Positions 32,595 to 40,996 are shown, counted from the stretch's first letter. The stretch is 46,002 bases of DNA from a candidate division FCPU426 bacterium (GCA_030038835.1 JASHQZ010000153.1:1-46002); one strand, 5' to 3'. Numbers and translations: made by a program. The notes: generated by a model not told the origin, from the letters alone.

Positions 32595-33848
32595 ATGGCC
32601 AAGGAAATCAAGCAGGACATCGTGGTGGGGCTGGATCTGGGCACCACCAAGGTCTGCACCATCATCGGCGAACAGGACGACGAGGGACAGGTGCACATCA
32701 TCGGCGTGGGCACCACCCCCTCCACGGGCCTGAAGAAAGGCTCGGTGGTCAACATCGAGCAAACCATCGCCTCCATCAAGAAGTCCGTGCAGGACGCCGA
32801 GCGCATGGCGGGCGTGGCGGTTTCCTCCGTCTTCGCGGGAGTGGCGGGTGGGCACATCAAGGGACTGAACAGCCGGGGGGTCATCGCGGTGTCCCGTAAG
32901 GACAAGGAAATCACCGAGGACGACCGGGAGAGGGTCATCGAGGCGGCCCAGGCCATCGCCATCCCCTTGGACCGGGAGATCATCCACGTGATTCCCCAGG
33001 AATACATCGTGGACGACCAGGACGGCATCAAGAACCCCGTGGGCATGTCGGGGGTGAGGCTGGAATCCGAGGTGCATGTGGTGACGGGGGCCGTCACCAG
33101 CGTGCAAAACATCGTGCGGAGCGTGGAGAGGGCCGGATTGCAGGTGGCGGACATCATCCTGCAACCCCTGGCCTCGGCCGAGGCCATCCTGTCGGCGGAC
33201 GAGAAAGAACTGGGAGTAGTGCTGATCGACATCGGCGGCGGAACCACGGACATCGCGGTCTTCATCAACGGCGCCCTCTGGCACACGGGCATCATCACCT
33301 TGGGGGGGACACTGGTGACCAGCGACGTGGCCGTAGGGCTGCGCACGCCCAATACCGAAGCTGAAAGCATCAAGATCCAGTATGGGTGCGCCTATACGGC
33401 CATGGTGAAGGAAGAAGAGGAAATCACCGTGCCCGGCGTGGGGGGAAGGCCCGACCGGCGCATGCCACGGCGGGTGCTTTCCGAGATCATTGAGGCCCGC
33501 ATGGAGGAAATCTTCGAACTGGTGGGCTCTGAGCTGAAAAAACACGGATTTGAGGACCGCATCCCGGCCGGGGCGGTCATCACGGGAGGCGCGGCCCTGA
33601 TGGAAGGCACGGCCGAACTGGCGGAGAAGATCCTGCAGCTTCCGGTGCGTATCGGCTCGCCTAAGCGGGTGGGGGGGCTCACGGACGTGGTGTCCAACCC
33701 CAGCTATTCCACGGCCGTGGGGCTGGTATTGATGGGCACCCAGGCCCAAAACCCGCAGGGCGGCAGGAAGGGAACCGGATTTTCGGGCGGCGACGCCTTT
33801 GGAAACATCCTGGCCCGCATGAAGAAATGGTTCGGCGACTCAATATGA
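32595..33848 (+). CDS. ftsA: Cell division protein FtsA
   Basis: A 417-residue actin-like protein that tethers FtsZ to the membrane. It has the phosphate loop VVGLDLGTTKVCTIIG, the SHS2-type 1C region, VVLIDIGGGTTDIAVF and AVITGGAALMEG. The C-terminus (NILARMKKWFGDSI) is the amphipathic membrane-targeting helix. ATG 32595 is chosen with GGGGGG 9 bases upstream; a GTG at 32586 overlaps that tract. The stop overlaps the ATG of the following small ORF, which repeats the WFGDSI peptide. Confidence 0.95.
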   Translation: MAKEIKQDIVVGLDLGTTKVCTIIGEQDDEGQVHIIGVGTTPSTGLKKGSVVNIEQTIASIKKSVQDAERMAGVAVSSVFAGVAGGHIKGLNSRGVIAVSRKDKEITEDDRERVIEAAQAIAIPLDREIIHVIPQEYIVDDQDGIKNPVGMSGVRLESEVHVVTGAVTSVQNIVRSVERAGLQVADIILQPLASAEAILSADEKELGVVLIDIGGGTTDIAVFINGALWHTGIITLGGTLVTSDVAVGLRTPNTEAESIKIQYGCAYTAMVKEEEEITVPGVGGRPDRRMPRRVLSEIIEARMEEIFELVGSELKKHGFEDRIPAGAVITGGAALMEGTAELAEKILQLPVRIGSPKRVGGLTDVVSNPSYSTAVGLVLMGTQAQNPQGGRKGTGFSGGDAFGNILARMKKWFGDSI

Positions 33849-34003
33849 TTTCTGGGAAGCTCACCACGGGATGGTTCGGAGACTCCATCCAGAGGCTTAA
33901 GGAAAAGTCTTCACCTGAAGTAATGGGGAAGTCGGACAGCAAGCCGGTAGCTGATGGATACCGGCCCTCACGAAGTCAAAAGAGGGGGAAAAGAAATGAT
34001 TGA
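33845..34003 (+). CDS. Small ORF bridging ftsA and ftsZ, repeats the FtsA C-terminal peptide
   Basis: A 52-codon frame that starts in an ATGA overlap with the ftsA stop and ends 8 bases inside ftsZ. It begins MISGKLTTGWFGDSIQRLKE and has a basic C-terminus (RPSRSQKRGKRND). Its WFGDSI matches the last six residues of FtsA. The DNA copies (TGG TTC GGC GAC TCA ATA and TGG TTC GGA GAC TCC ATC) differ only at three third-codon positions. That suggests selection on the peptide and supports a real gene. The segment GWFGDSIQRLKEK could form an amphipathic membrane-binding helix. It might also extend FtsA by a -1 frameshift. Confidence 0.6.
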   Translation: MISGKLTTGWFGDSIQRLKEKSSPEVMGKSDSKPVADGYRPSRSQKRGKRND

Positions 34004-35159
34004 GTTCGCAGAAGACGATGTGACACAGTACCTGGCCCATCTGAAGGTCATCGGGGTGGGCGGCGGCGGGTGTAACGCCGTCAATAAGATGATCGAAGCC
34101 GGCATTGAAGGGGTGGAATGCATCGCGGCCAACACGGACTACAAGTCCCTGCGCCGCAGCAAGGCCATCAAGAAAATCCAGCTGGGCAAGGCCCTGACCA
34201 AGGGCCTGGGCTCGGGCGGCAACCCCACCATCGGAAAAGAAGCCGCGATGGAATCCACCGACGAAATCACCAAGTGCCTGGAGGGCGCCGACATGGTGGT
34301 GGTGGCCGCAGGCATGGGCGGCGGCACGGGCACAGGCGCGGCCCCAGTGGTGGCCGAAATCTCCAAAAAGCTAGGCATCCTGACCGTGGGCGTGTTGAGC
34401 CGCCCCTTTGAGCACGAGGGCCCGGTGCGCAAGGCCCAAGCCGAGGACGGGTTGCGCGCCATGATGCCCCACGTGGACGCCGTCGTGGTGATCCCCAACG
34501 AGCGCATCAACCTGGTATGCGAGCAGGATGTGGACCTGGCCTCCGCCTTCGCCCGCGTGGACGAGGTGCTCGTGCAGGCCATCCAGGGAATCTCGGTCAT
34601 TATCCACTCCGAGGGCATCATCAACCGTGACTTCGCCGATGTGCGGCGCATTTTGACCGCCAAGGGCAAGGTGCTGATGGGTATGGGCACGGGCACGGGC
34701 GAGGACCGGGCCCTGAAGGCGGTGCAAAAGGCCGTCAACAGCCCGCTTTTGGAGGATGTGGACATTGCCGGAGCCACCGCCGTGCTGGTGTTGGTGACCG
34801 CAGGGGCCAATTTCACCCTGAACGAGTTCAACCAGATCAACGGTTTCCTGCAAAAGGCCTCCCGGCCCGGCGCCGAAATCATCCCCGGCATCGTGCGGGA
34901 CGAGAACCTGAAGGATGGCCTGAGGGTCACCATCATCGCTACGGGTTTCGAGGCCCAGAAGGATCCCGACCAAATGGCCACGGTGATCGACCTGAAGAAT
35001 TTCGTCACGCCCAACTTCAACACGGCCAAGGCTAGCTCGTCCCAGACCGCCTCCCTCGAGGAAGTGGAAGGGGATATGACGCTTAAATTGTCCGACGGGC
35101 AGTACGATATTCCGGCTTACTTGCGGCGCCGATTGGCCAGCAAGCCATTTCAGAATTGA
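33996..35159 (+). CDS. ftsZ: Cell division protein FtsZ
   Basis: A 387-residue tubulin-like GTPase that forms the division ring. KVIGVGGGGCNAVNKMIEAG opens the nucleotide fold; the tubulin signature GGGTGTG lies at 108-114; NERINLVCEQDVDLASAFAR contributes the T7 loop side. The conserved C-terminal peptide that binds FtsA is YDIPAYLRRR near the end, followed by LASKPFQN. The linker before it is short, about 45 residues. The ATG at 33996 follows AGAGGGGG with 7-base spacing; a longer frame upstream has no FtsZ character. It is the last canonical dcw gene. Confidence 0.97.
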   Translation: MIEFAEDDVTQYLAHLKVIGVGGGGCNAVNKMIEAGIEGVECIAANTDYKSLRRSKAIKKIQLGKALTKGLGSGGNPTIGKEAAMESTDEITKCLEGADMVVVAAGMGGGTGTGAAPVVAEISKKLGILTVGVLSRPFEHEGPVRKAQAEDGLRAMMPHVDAVVVIPNERINLVCEQDVDLASAFARVDEVLVQAIQGISVIIHSEGIINRDFADVRRILTAKGKVLMGMGTGTGEDRALKAVQKAVNSPLLEDVDIAGATAVLVLVTAGANFTLNEFNQINGFLQKASRPGAEIIPGIVRDENLKDGLRVTIIATGFEAQKDPDQMATVIDLKNFVTPNFNTAKASSSQTASLEEVEGDMTLKLSDGQYDIPAYLRRRLASKPFQN

Positions 35160-35195
35160 CGAATGAAACCTTGAAATAAAATTGGATTTCATTCG

Positions 35196-35262
35196 TCATC
35201 CTGAGTGAAACGGAGGACTCGGGTTTGAACAAAGGTTCGCCGCTAAAAATCGCTCAGAATGA
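35196..35262. repeat. Palindromic intergenic repeat of the TCATCCTGAG type
   Basis: TCATCCTGAGTG (35196-35207) pairs with CGCTCAGAATGA (35251-35262) at 10 of 12 positions. This resembles the widespread bacterial intergenic element that reads GTCATCCTGAGCGAAG at one end and its complement at the other. Non-coding; lies between ftsZ and the deacetylase gene. Confidence 0.6.
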
Positions 35263-35280
35263 AAACTTAGGAACTTAGGA

Positions 35281-36519
35281 ATGTCGAAAGAGCGGTTGGG
35301 TAAAACATGGAAGGTTCTCGGCTTGGCGGCAGCGTTCCTGCCGCCGTTCACGGCCTGGGGGACGGATTTGACGGCGACGACGTCCGATCCCGCCCCTGCG
35401 GCGGCGCCGGGCATGCCGGGCTCCGACGAGCCCTTCTATGTGCTTTGCTACCACCGGTTCCTTCACCACCCGGATGAGGCCGAGGATTTGACCCAGGCCC
35501 AATACCAAATGCCCATTGAGGAGTTCCAATGGCAGATGCAGTACCTGAAGGGCAATGGATTTCATCCCATTTCCCAGGAACAACTGATGGCGTACTGGTT
35601 TCAAGGGAAACCCCTCCCCTTGAAACCGGTCCTCATCACCTTTGACGACGGTTTCCGCACGGTTTATACGGACGCTTATCCCGTCATAAAACCCTTAGGC
35701 TACCCCTCCATTTTTTTCCTTTATACCCACTTCGTCGAATATGGGGAATTAGCCCTTAAAAAAAAGAAGGAAATCAGTCAAAAGCATCAGGGGAAATTGT
35801 CAACGGAAGCCCTTACGGATGACGACATCTTTGAAATGGAGAAATCGGGCATGGTCGTGGAGTCCCATACCGCCAACCACCTTAACATGGGCATGGTCGG
35901 AGAAAAACTAGCCGCCGCTGCGGCCCAAAAACTGTGGACCTATGAGTTAAGCCAGCCGCTCACTTTCATCGAGTCCCGCTTTGGAAACAAACCGGACTGG
36001 CTGGCCTATCCTTACGGTGTTTACGACCCCGGCATTCTCAAGGCCGTCCGGGATTTAGGTTACAAGTTAGCTTTCACCGTCAACCCCGGCCCCAACGACA
36101 GGACGGTTCCGCCCTTGGTGCTCAAACGCAACCTGATCCTCTACCCCATCAGCCATGAGAGGTTCGCCGATATTTTCAAGGATAAGGTCCTGCACCTTAA
36201 AAATCTCTCGCCCGGGGACGGTGACCTGATTAACAGCCAGGAACCGGTTATTTCAGGTCAAATCCTGGATAACGTCGTGCCCAAGTCGGTCCAACTCCAG
36301 GTCGGCAGCCATATCCTGCAGTCCCAATATGACCCCCAAACGCATATTTTCCGCCATCCCGTGGGAGCGCCTTTGCCCCGGGGAGGGCATATCCTGACCG
36401 CACGGGCCATGGACAAGAACGGATGTACAAGGGTTTATAACTGGTATTTCCGCATTAAGCACCTGCCGGAGGGAAAGAATCCCAAGGAGGAGGGGACCAC
36501 GGATGCGGTTGAAAACTAA
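35281..36519 (+). CDS. Polysaccharide deacetylase (CE4, NodB-type)
   Basis: A 412-residue exported protein. A signal-like N-terminus (LGLAAAFLPPFTAWG) precedes an Ala/Pro linker. The NodB domain runs from LCYHRFLHHP through VLITFDDGFRTVY (metal-binding Asp122-Asp123 region) to SHTANHLNM, with metal histidines at 196 and 200, then LAYPYGVYDPGILKAV. A lysine-rich insert (KKKKEISQKHQGK) lies between the FDDG and HxxxH motifs. The C-terminal 130 residues form an extra beta-rich domain. Substrate likely peptidoglycan GlcNAc or an exopolysaccharide. It overlaps the amidase gene by 17 bases, which ties it to wall remodelling after ftsZ. Confidence 0.88.
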   Translation: MSKERLGKTWKVLGLAAAFLPPFTAWGTDLTATTSDPAPAAAPGMPGSDEPFYVLCYHRFLHHPDEAEDLTQAQYQMPIEEFQWQMQYLKGNGFHPISQEQLMAYWFQGKPLPLKPVLITFDDGFRTVYTDAYPVIKPLGYPSIFFLYTHFVEYGELALKKKKEISQKHQGKLSTEALTDDDIFEMEKSGMVVESHTANHLNMGMVGEKLAAAAAQKLWTYELSQPLTFIESRFGNKPDWLAYPYGVYDPGILKAVRDLGYKLAFTVNPGPNDRTVPPLVLKRNLILYPISHERFADIFKDKVLHLKNLSPGDGDLINSQEPVISGQILDNVVPKSVQLQVGSHILQSQYDPQTHIFRHPVGAPLPRGGHILTARAMDKNGCTRVYNWYFRIKHLPEGKNPKEEGTTDAVEN

Positions 36520-37831
36520 GGCGCGCCTTGCCGCCTGGGCGGCCCTGCTCTTGGGGACTTTGGGAGTTCTTTCCCCCCTTGGGGCGGACGCGCCAGTGAC
36601 CCTCCTATACGCCAACCAGGCCGGTGCGGTTCCAGTGCCGATCCTTCATGACATAAGCGGCAAGGCCTACTTGCCACTCATGGATCTGGCCCGTTTTTAC
36701 GGGATCCAGGTTCAGTTCGATTCCCAGACCCGGAAGATGACACTGTCGAAGGATAAGGCCCAGGTCCAATTAATTCTTTCCCAGCCCTTCTTCGAGGTGA
36801 ACAATCCGCCAGGCTCCTACCCCCTGGAACCGGCCGAGATTGTCTCCGGCCAGTTGGCCGTTTCGCCGGAAGCGGCGGAAGACCTGATGGGCGCTTTGTT
36901 GAACCTGGACGTTCGTTATTTGGCGGACCAAAACCAATTGGTGGTGGGTTCGGTGAAGAAAGAGGAAATTCAGCAGGAAATCCAGGACCAGACCCAATCC
37001 CTTCCGAGCCCCCCGCCCACCCCCGAGGCCGCAGCGGATGGCGGAGGAGCCTCCGCGACGCCGACGGAGGAAGAAGAAAATGACGCCCAGGCCGAACCTT
37101 TGACAACGGCAAGGCCCGAGGAAGAGGCGCCGCCCGAGAAAGAGGATTACCACGTCCGGCGGATCATTATCGACCCCGGGCACGGCGGAAAGGACAGCGG
37201 GGCGAAAGGCATCGATGGACTGTACTGTGAAAAACAGGCTACCCTGGACATCGCCCAACGGGTCGCCGGGATATTAAGCCGGGACCCTCAATTGAAGGTT
37301 TACATGACCCGGACGGACGATTATTTTATCACGCTCAAATACCGCACCGAATTCGCCAACCTGCACCAAGGGGACGTTTTTGTCTCCATCCACTGCAATG
37401 CCAATCCCCACAGCAAGACGACAGGCACGGAAACCTATTTTTACAGCGCCAGACCTTCCAATAAACTGGCCGCCGTGGCGGCTGTGGATGAAAATGGGTT
37501 CAACAATGACTTGACGAATTTGTTCGCTGATCTCCACCAGCGTATTTTCAGCCGACGGAGCCAAAGCCTGGCCGAAGAGGTGGATCGACGCATCCGGGAC
37601 CGGCTCGACCAGCACATCCGGCGCATACAGCACGCCCCCTTTTATGTTCTTCGGCAAGTGGACATGCCCTCCATCTTGGTGGAGACGGCTTTTATCAGCA
37701 ACCCGAAGGAAGAAAGGAAGTTAGAAGATCCGCAGTGGCGACAAAAAATCGCCCAGTCCATCGCCGACGGCATCCTGTCCTTCCGCGATAAAGTGGAGAA
37801 AAAAGGTGAAAACCAAGAAGCTCGGCGCTGA
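36503..37831 (+). CDS. N-acetylmuramoyl-L-alanine amidase (Amidase_3)
   Basis: A 442-residue secreted zinc amidase that cuts the MurNAc-L-Ala bond. After a signal peptide (ALLLGTLGVLSPLGADA), residues 31-150 form a copper-amine-oxidase-N-like / AMIN-like domain (GKAYLPLMDLARFYGIQVQF). A Pro/Glu-rich linker of about 60 residues follows. The catalytic domain starts at IIIDPGHGGKDSGA (zinc His227) and continues with Glu243, VSIHCNANP (His297) and ILVETAFISNPKE, whose glutamate is catalytic. AAGGAGGAGG precedes the ATG. It probably splits septal wall. It overlaps the deacetylase and pgeF genes. Confidence 0.93.
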   Translation: MRLKTKARLAAWAALLLGTLGVLSPLGADAPVTLLYANQAGAVPVPILHDISGKAYLPLMDLARFYGIQVQFDSQTRKMTLSKDKAQVQLILSQPFFEVNNPPGSYPLEPAEIVSGQLAVSPEAAEDLMGALLNLDVRYLADQNQLVVGSVKKEEIQQEIQDQTQSLPSPPPTPEAAADGGGASATPTEEEENDAQAEPLTTARPEEEAPPEKEDYHVRRIIIDPGHGGKDSGAKGIDGLYCEKQATLDIAQRVAGILSRDPQLKVYMTRTDDYFITLKYRTEFANLHQGDVFVSIHCNANPHSKTTGTETYFYSARPSNKLAAVAAVDENGFNNDLTNLFADLHQRIFSRRSQSLAEEVDRRIRDRLDQHIRRIQHAPFYVLRQVDMPSILVETAFISNPKEERKLEDPQWRQKIAQSIADGILSFRDKVEKKGENQEARR

Positions 37832-38642
37832 GGCGCTTCAACAGCAACAGGGCGGCATCGTTGTGCTTTCGTTTCCCCGACTGGCCGACCCCAAGGTCTT
37901 AAAGCACGCGGTTTCAACGCGCTTGGGTGGCGTAAGCCAGGGTACCTATCGGTCGCTCAACCTCAGCGCGAAGGTCCAGGACGACCTCGTCCGCGTGAAG
38001 GAGAATTGGACGCTCTTATCCCGCGCGGCAGGTATGGACTTGGAGACGCCGGTTTACGTGGACCAGGTCCACGGCGACCGCGTGATCAAGCTGGATGCCG
38101 CCAACCGCTCGCCCAGCGGGGGCTCCTTGGGTGAAGGCGACGCGATCATCACCAATGAAAAAGGCGTCCCGATCATGCTGTTGGTGGCCGACTGCCTTCC
38201 TGTATTTTTTTATGATCCGACCCACCAGGCCGTCGGCTTGGCCCACGCGGGCTGGAAGGGCACGGTGGGCCATGTGGCCGCCAAGGCGCTTTTGGCCATG
38301 GGGGAAGCCTATGGCACCCGGCCCGAGGAAGTGAGGGTGGCCCTGGGCCCCTGCATCGGCCTGTGTTGTTATGAGGTGGGAGTGGAAGTTTACCGGGAAT
38401 TTGCTGAGGTTTTTCCCTGGGCGGGAGAGGTTTTTCAAAGCTCATCCCCTAGCCATTGGAAACTGGACCTGGCGGAAGCCAACGCCCGGCAATTGATGGA
38501 AATAGGCCTAAAAGAAGGAAATTTAATAAGGTCGGACTTGTGTACCGTTCGGCACCACGACCTTTTCTATTCCCATAGGGCGGAAGCGGCTGGAGAGAAA
38601 AAAACGGGACGTTTTGGCGCTTTTATTATGTTAAACAGTTAA
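37806..38642 (+). CDS. pgeF: Peptidoglycan editing factor PgeF (YfiH/YlmD, multicopper-oxidase-like)
   Basis: A 278-residue cytoplasmic protein. The family removes wrongly added amino acids from UDP-MurNAc peptides and also has purine nucleoside phosphorylase activity. It has AVSTRLGGVSQGTYRSLNL, the metal-site motifs VDQVHGD and VADCLPVFFYD, then LAHAGWKGTVG and LGPCIGLCCYEVG. The zinc ligands (His, Cys, His) are all in place. The GTG start lies inside the amidase gene, 26 bases before its end, so the two are coupled. It closes the dcw-linked block. Confidence 0.94.
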   Translation: MKTKKLGAEALQQQQGGIVVLSFPRLADPKVLKHAVSTRLGGVSQGTYRSLNLSAKVQDDLVRVKENWTLLSRAAGMDLETPVYVDQVHGDRVIKLDAANRSPSGGSLGEGDAIITNEKGVPIMLLVADCLPVFFYDPTHQAVGLAHAGWKGTVGHVAAKALLAMGEAYGTRPEEVRVALGPCIGLCCYEVGVEVYREFAEVFPWAGEVFQSSSPSHWKLDLAEANARQLMEIGLKEGNLIRSDLCTVRHHDLFYSHRAEAAGEKKTGRFGAFIMLNS

Positions 38643-38677
38643 CTTGTGGTAATATTACTAAGTTCGAAAGAGGTGCC

Positions 38678-39373
38678 ATGGTGAGAAAATTAATGAACCG
38701 GTTGGTTCCAATCTTGTTGGCGGGCTTGTTCACAAACCGGGTTTTGGCTCAGGCGCTGGAACTCCCCAAAAGCGCCAATGATTATTATCAATCCGCCCTT
38801 CAATCCTACCTGACAGGCGACTTCGACCAAGCCATCCTTTGGGATTCCAAGGCCCTTCAAATTGATCCCCAGGACAAAAAGGCCGGAGAACTCCTAAGCC
38901 TACTGGTTTCCGAAAAAGACATGGCCAATAAGACCGTTATCTGGATCGGAGGCAAGCCTACCGTTGTTGAGCAGGGGACCGCCAACGCCGCCCCCCAAGC
39001 ACCCGTGACCTTATTCAAGGAAAGAATGGTCCGCTCCCCCTCCACCGACGACCGAAAGCTGGCGGAGCTGGAAACCCGCGTCCAAACCGTTGCGTTCCTC
39101 ATGGAAAGGGACTCTTTCAGCCAATACCGCGAGCTGAGCAGCGCTCAAGCCCAAACCACCAAACGGTTGGACGATATTTCTTACGACCTGAAGGACCTGG
39201 GACTGGGCATGAAAGTTTCCGACATCTTCTTTGTGCTGGCCTTGGCCGTGGCCTGCCTGGCTTTATGGAAAAGCTGGAGGAACGGCTTGGAAATCCAAAA
39301 ACGTACCCAGGATTTCAACCCATCCGCCCAAACCGAAGAACGGAGCAGGGTGGTCAATATCCGCCGGATGTAA
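38678..39373 (+). CDS. Exported TPR-like protein with C-terminal membrane anchor
   Basis: A 231-residue protein. The N-terminus (KLMNRLVPILLAGLFTNRVLA) is a signal peptide ending near residue 25. Residues 33-66 form about one TPR-like repeat: ANDYYQSALQSYLTGDFDQA, then ILWDSKALQIDPQDKKA. A Pro/Thr-rich part and a predicted coiled coil (KLAELETRVQTVAFLMERD) follow. A membrane span near residues 180-198 (VSDIFFVLALAVACLALWK) leaves a basic tail inside. This layout resembles gliding or Tol-associated TPR membrane proteins, but no specific family is recognised. Confidence 0.75.
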   Translation: MVRKLMNRLVPILLAGLFTNRVLAQALELPKSANDYYQSALQSYLTGDFDQAILWDSKALQIDPQDKKAGELLSLLVSEKDMANKTVIWIGGKPTVVEQGTANAAPQAPVTLFKERMVRSPSTDDRKLAELETRVQTVAFLMERDSFSQYRELSSAQAQTTKRLDDISYDLKDLGLGMKVSDIFFVLALAVACLALWKSWRNGLEIQKRTQDFNPSAQTEERSRVVNIRRM

Positions 39374-39388
39374 TTTTTACTGAACCCA

Positions 39389-39574
39389 ATGGCAAACTGG
39401 ATCAGGGAAATTTTAGTGCGCCTTTACCTCTTGGATCGGCCCATTGCCCCAAGGGGAAGGGAGGACCGTCGCAAGGAGGAACGGCGGTGGAGCGGCCCTG
39501 AGGGGGACATGCCCCGGCTCCGCAAAGATCCCCGACGGAAGGGAAACCGGAGGAAAAGGAACCGCAGGAGTTAG
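39389..39574 (+). CDS. Small arginine-rich ORF, doubtful
   Basis: A 61-codon frame, product beginning MANWIREILVRLYLLDRPIA and then almost all charged (REDRRKEERRWSG, ending in RRKGNRRKRNRRS). No binding site is seen before the ATG. It could be a true small basic protein or a chance frame. The region 39374-39687 otherwise holds no recognised gene. Confidence 0.35.
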   Translation: MANWIREILVRLYLLDRPIAPRGREDRRKEERRWSGPEGDMPRLRKDPRRKGNRRKRNRRS

Positions 39575-39687
39575 GTTTTAAAGAAGTGGCGTTGAAATTC
39601 CCGGGGTTGCCTGGGGCCCTGCCCGAGGACCACCGCAACCTTCCCAAACGAGCTCTGAGTCGCATTCAATGAACGAAGCCGGATGAC

Positions 39688-40041
39688 ATGGCCTCACCCG
39701 CCCGCTATGATTCCCCCGTGAAATCCGACCGGCCCATCCCATTATCCATTCTCTGTATCCTCGGCTTTTTAGGTTGTCTCCTGGGAATGTTCGTGGTTTA
39801 TTCTCCTTCGGTTCAAAAAGCTGGAATGACTTACGCCCTTTTCCGTTCCTTGGGGTTCACTTTCCTGATTGTTTGTTTCTTTGGACTTTGGTCCATGCGG
39901 CGCTGGTCGCTTTGGGCCCTCGGCTCCTATTTTTTGGTGAACCAGGCGGTCTGTTGGGCCTTCAGCACCTGGGACAAGGGAACCCTGGGACCGTTGTTGG
40001 TAATGGCTGTCGGCTTGATTTACTACCGGAGAATGCGGTGA
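39688..40041 (+). CDS. Small membrane protein, unknown function
   Basis: A 117-residue protein with about four hydrophobic segments: ILCILGFLGCLLGMFVVY, ALFRSLGFTFLIVCFFGLW, WALGSYFLVNQAVCWAFS and LGPLLVMAVGLIYY. There is no signal peptide. It resembles the many small predicted membrane proteins in uncultured genomes and is not assigned a family. It abuts the DNA glycosylase gene, separated by one base, so the two are probably co-transcribed. Confidence 0.7.
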   Translation: MASPARYDSPVKSDRPIPLSILCILGFLGCLLGMFVVYSPSVQKAGMTYALFRSLGFTFLIVCFFGLWSMRRWSLWALGSYFLVNQAVCWAFSTWDKGTLGPLLVMAVGLIYYRRMR

Positions 40042-40042
40042 C

Positions 40043-40990
40043 ATGGTTGAAGGCCTTTTGCCCCTGCCCGACCCTTTTTCCCTGGGACTGACCTTCCTGT
40101 GCGGGCAATGCTTCCGTTGGGAAAGGTCCGATGCCCAGGCTTGGTTCCAAGGCGTGGCTGGCGGTGTCTACTGGAGGGTTCGGCAGGAAGGGAAAAAACT
40201 TTATTGGGAATGCAGCGCGGAGTCGGCCCGCGGAAAGCCGGCCTCCGATTGGCTGGCCGATTACTTGAGCCTGGACGATGACATTGGGGATTGGGGCCGG
40301 ACAGCGGAAAGCCATAAAGTTTTGAGCCGCCCGGCGCGGCTGCTCAAGGGCCTGCGGCTGCTTCGGCAAGACCCCTGGGAATGCGCGGTTTCCTATATGT
40401 TCGCCCAAGGGCTTTCGGTGGTAGTGATTCGCCAAGCCATTTACAAATTCTGTAAGAAATATGGCCGACCGGTCCAGGGGGCGCCAGGGCAGCACAACTT
40501 CCCCGAACCCAAGGATTTGATCCATCTTTCGGCCGATTTTTTGAAGCCCTTCACCAATAACTACCGGGCTAGGGCGGACCGGATCATCCGCATGGCCCGG
40601 GCAGTGGAAGCCCAAGTGATTGTTTTGGACCATTTAAGGGGCATTTCTTGCGACGAGGCCAGGGAAGCCCTCATGGCATTGGATGGAATAGGCCCCAAAA
40701 TCGCGGATTGCATCCTGCTTTTTTCCTTAGGCCATGCCTCGGCTTTTCCCGTGGACCGCTGGGTTTTAAGGGCCATGAAGCGGCACTTCCGTTCCATCCA
40801 TCTTTTGAGGCCCGGGGAGGAGGCCCCCACCCCCGCCCAATACCCAAAAATCGTCCAAAGGGCCCGAAAGGCCTTTGGGGACCGCTGCGGTTTGGCCAGC
40901 GAGTACCTTTTTTTATACCTTCGGCTGTTGGAGGATGAAAAGCTGAAAAAAGAGCTATTCCCATATTGCCAAACTCTTGACCGTTTTTGA
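40043..40990 (+). CDS. OGG1-type 8-oxoguanine DNA glycosylase / AP lyase
   Basis: A 315-residue base-excision repair enzyme. The N-terminal domain has FLCGQCFRW, close to the 'GQ-x-FRW' of OGG1. RQDPWECAVSYMFAQGLS corresponds to the OGG1 segment starting QDPIEC. The HhH motif (LMALDGIGPKIADCILLFSL) holds the catalytic lysine (Lys219), and the acidic partner follows in PVDRWV (Asp238). The layout is that of eukaryote-type OGG1, also found in some bacteria and archaea, rather than MutM. It would remove 8-oxoG from DNA. Confidence 0.88.
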   Translation: MVEGLLPLPDPFSLGLTFLCGQCFRWERSDAQAWFQGVAGGVYWRVRQEGKKLYWECSAESARGKPASDWLADYLSLDDDIGDWGRTAESHKVLSRPARLLKGLRLLRQDPWECAVSYMFAQGLSVVVIRQAIYKFCKKYGRPVQGAPGQHNFPEPKDLIHLSADFLKPFTNNYRARADRIIRMARAVEAQVIVLDHLRGISCDEAREALMALDGIGPKIADCILLFSLGHASAFPVDRWVLRAMKRHFRSIHLLRPGEEAPTPAQYPKIVQRARKAFGDRCGLASEYLFLYLRLLEDEKLKKELFPYCQTLDRF

Positions 40991-40996
40991 CTTGCA

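Noticed and set aside
33954-33995. Longer FtsZ start
   Set aside because: The 14 extra residues have no FtsZ character and AGAGGGGG supports the ATG at 33996.
39502-39669. Open frame of about 56 codons between the TPR-like gene and the small membrane protein
   Set aside because: No plausible start with a binding site except a very short GTG frame of 28 codons.
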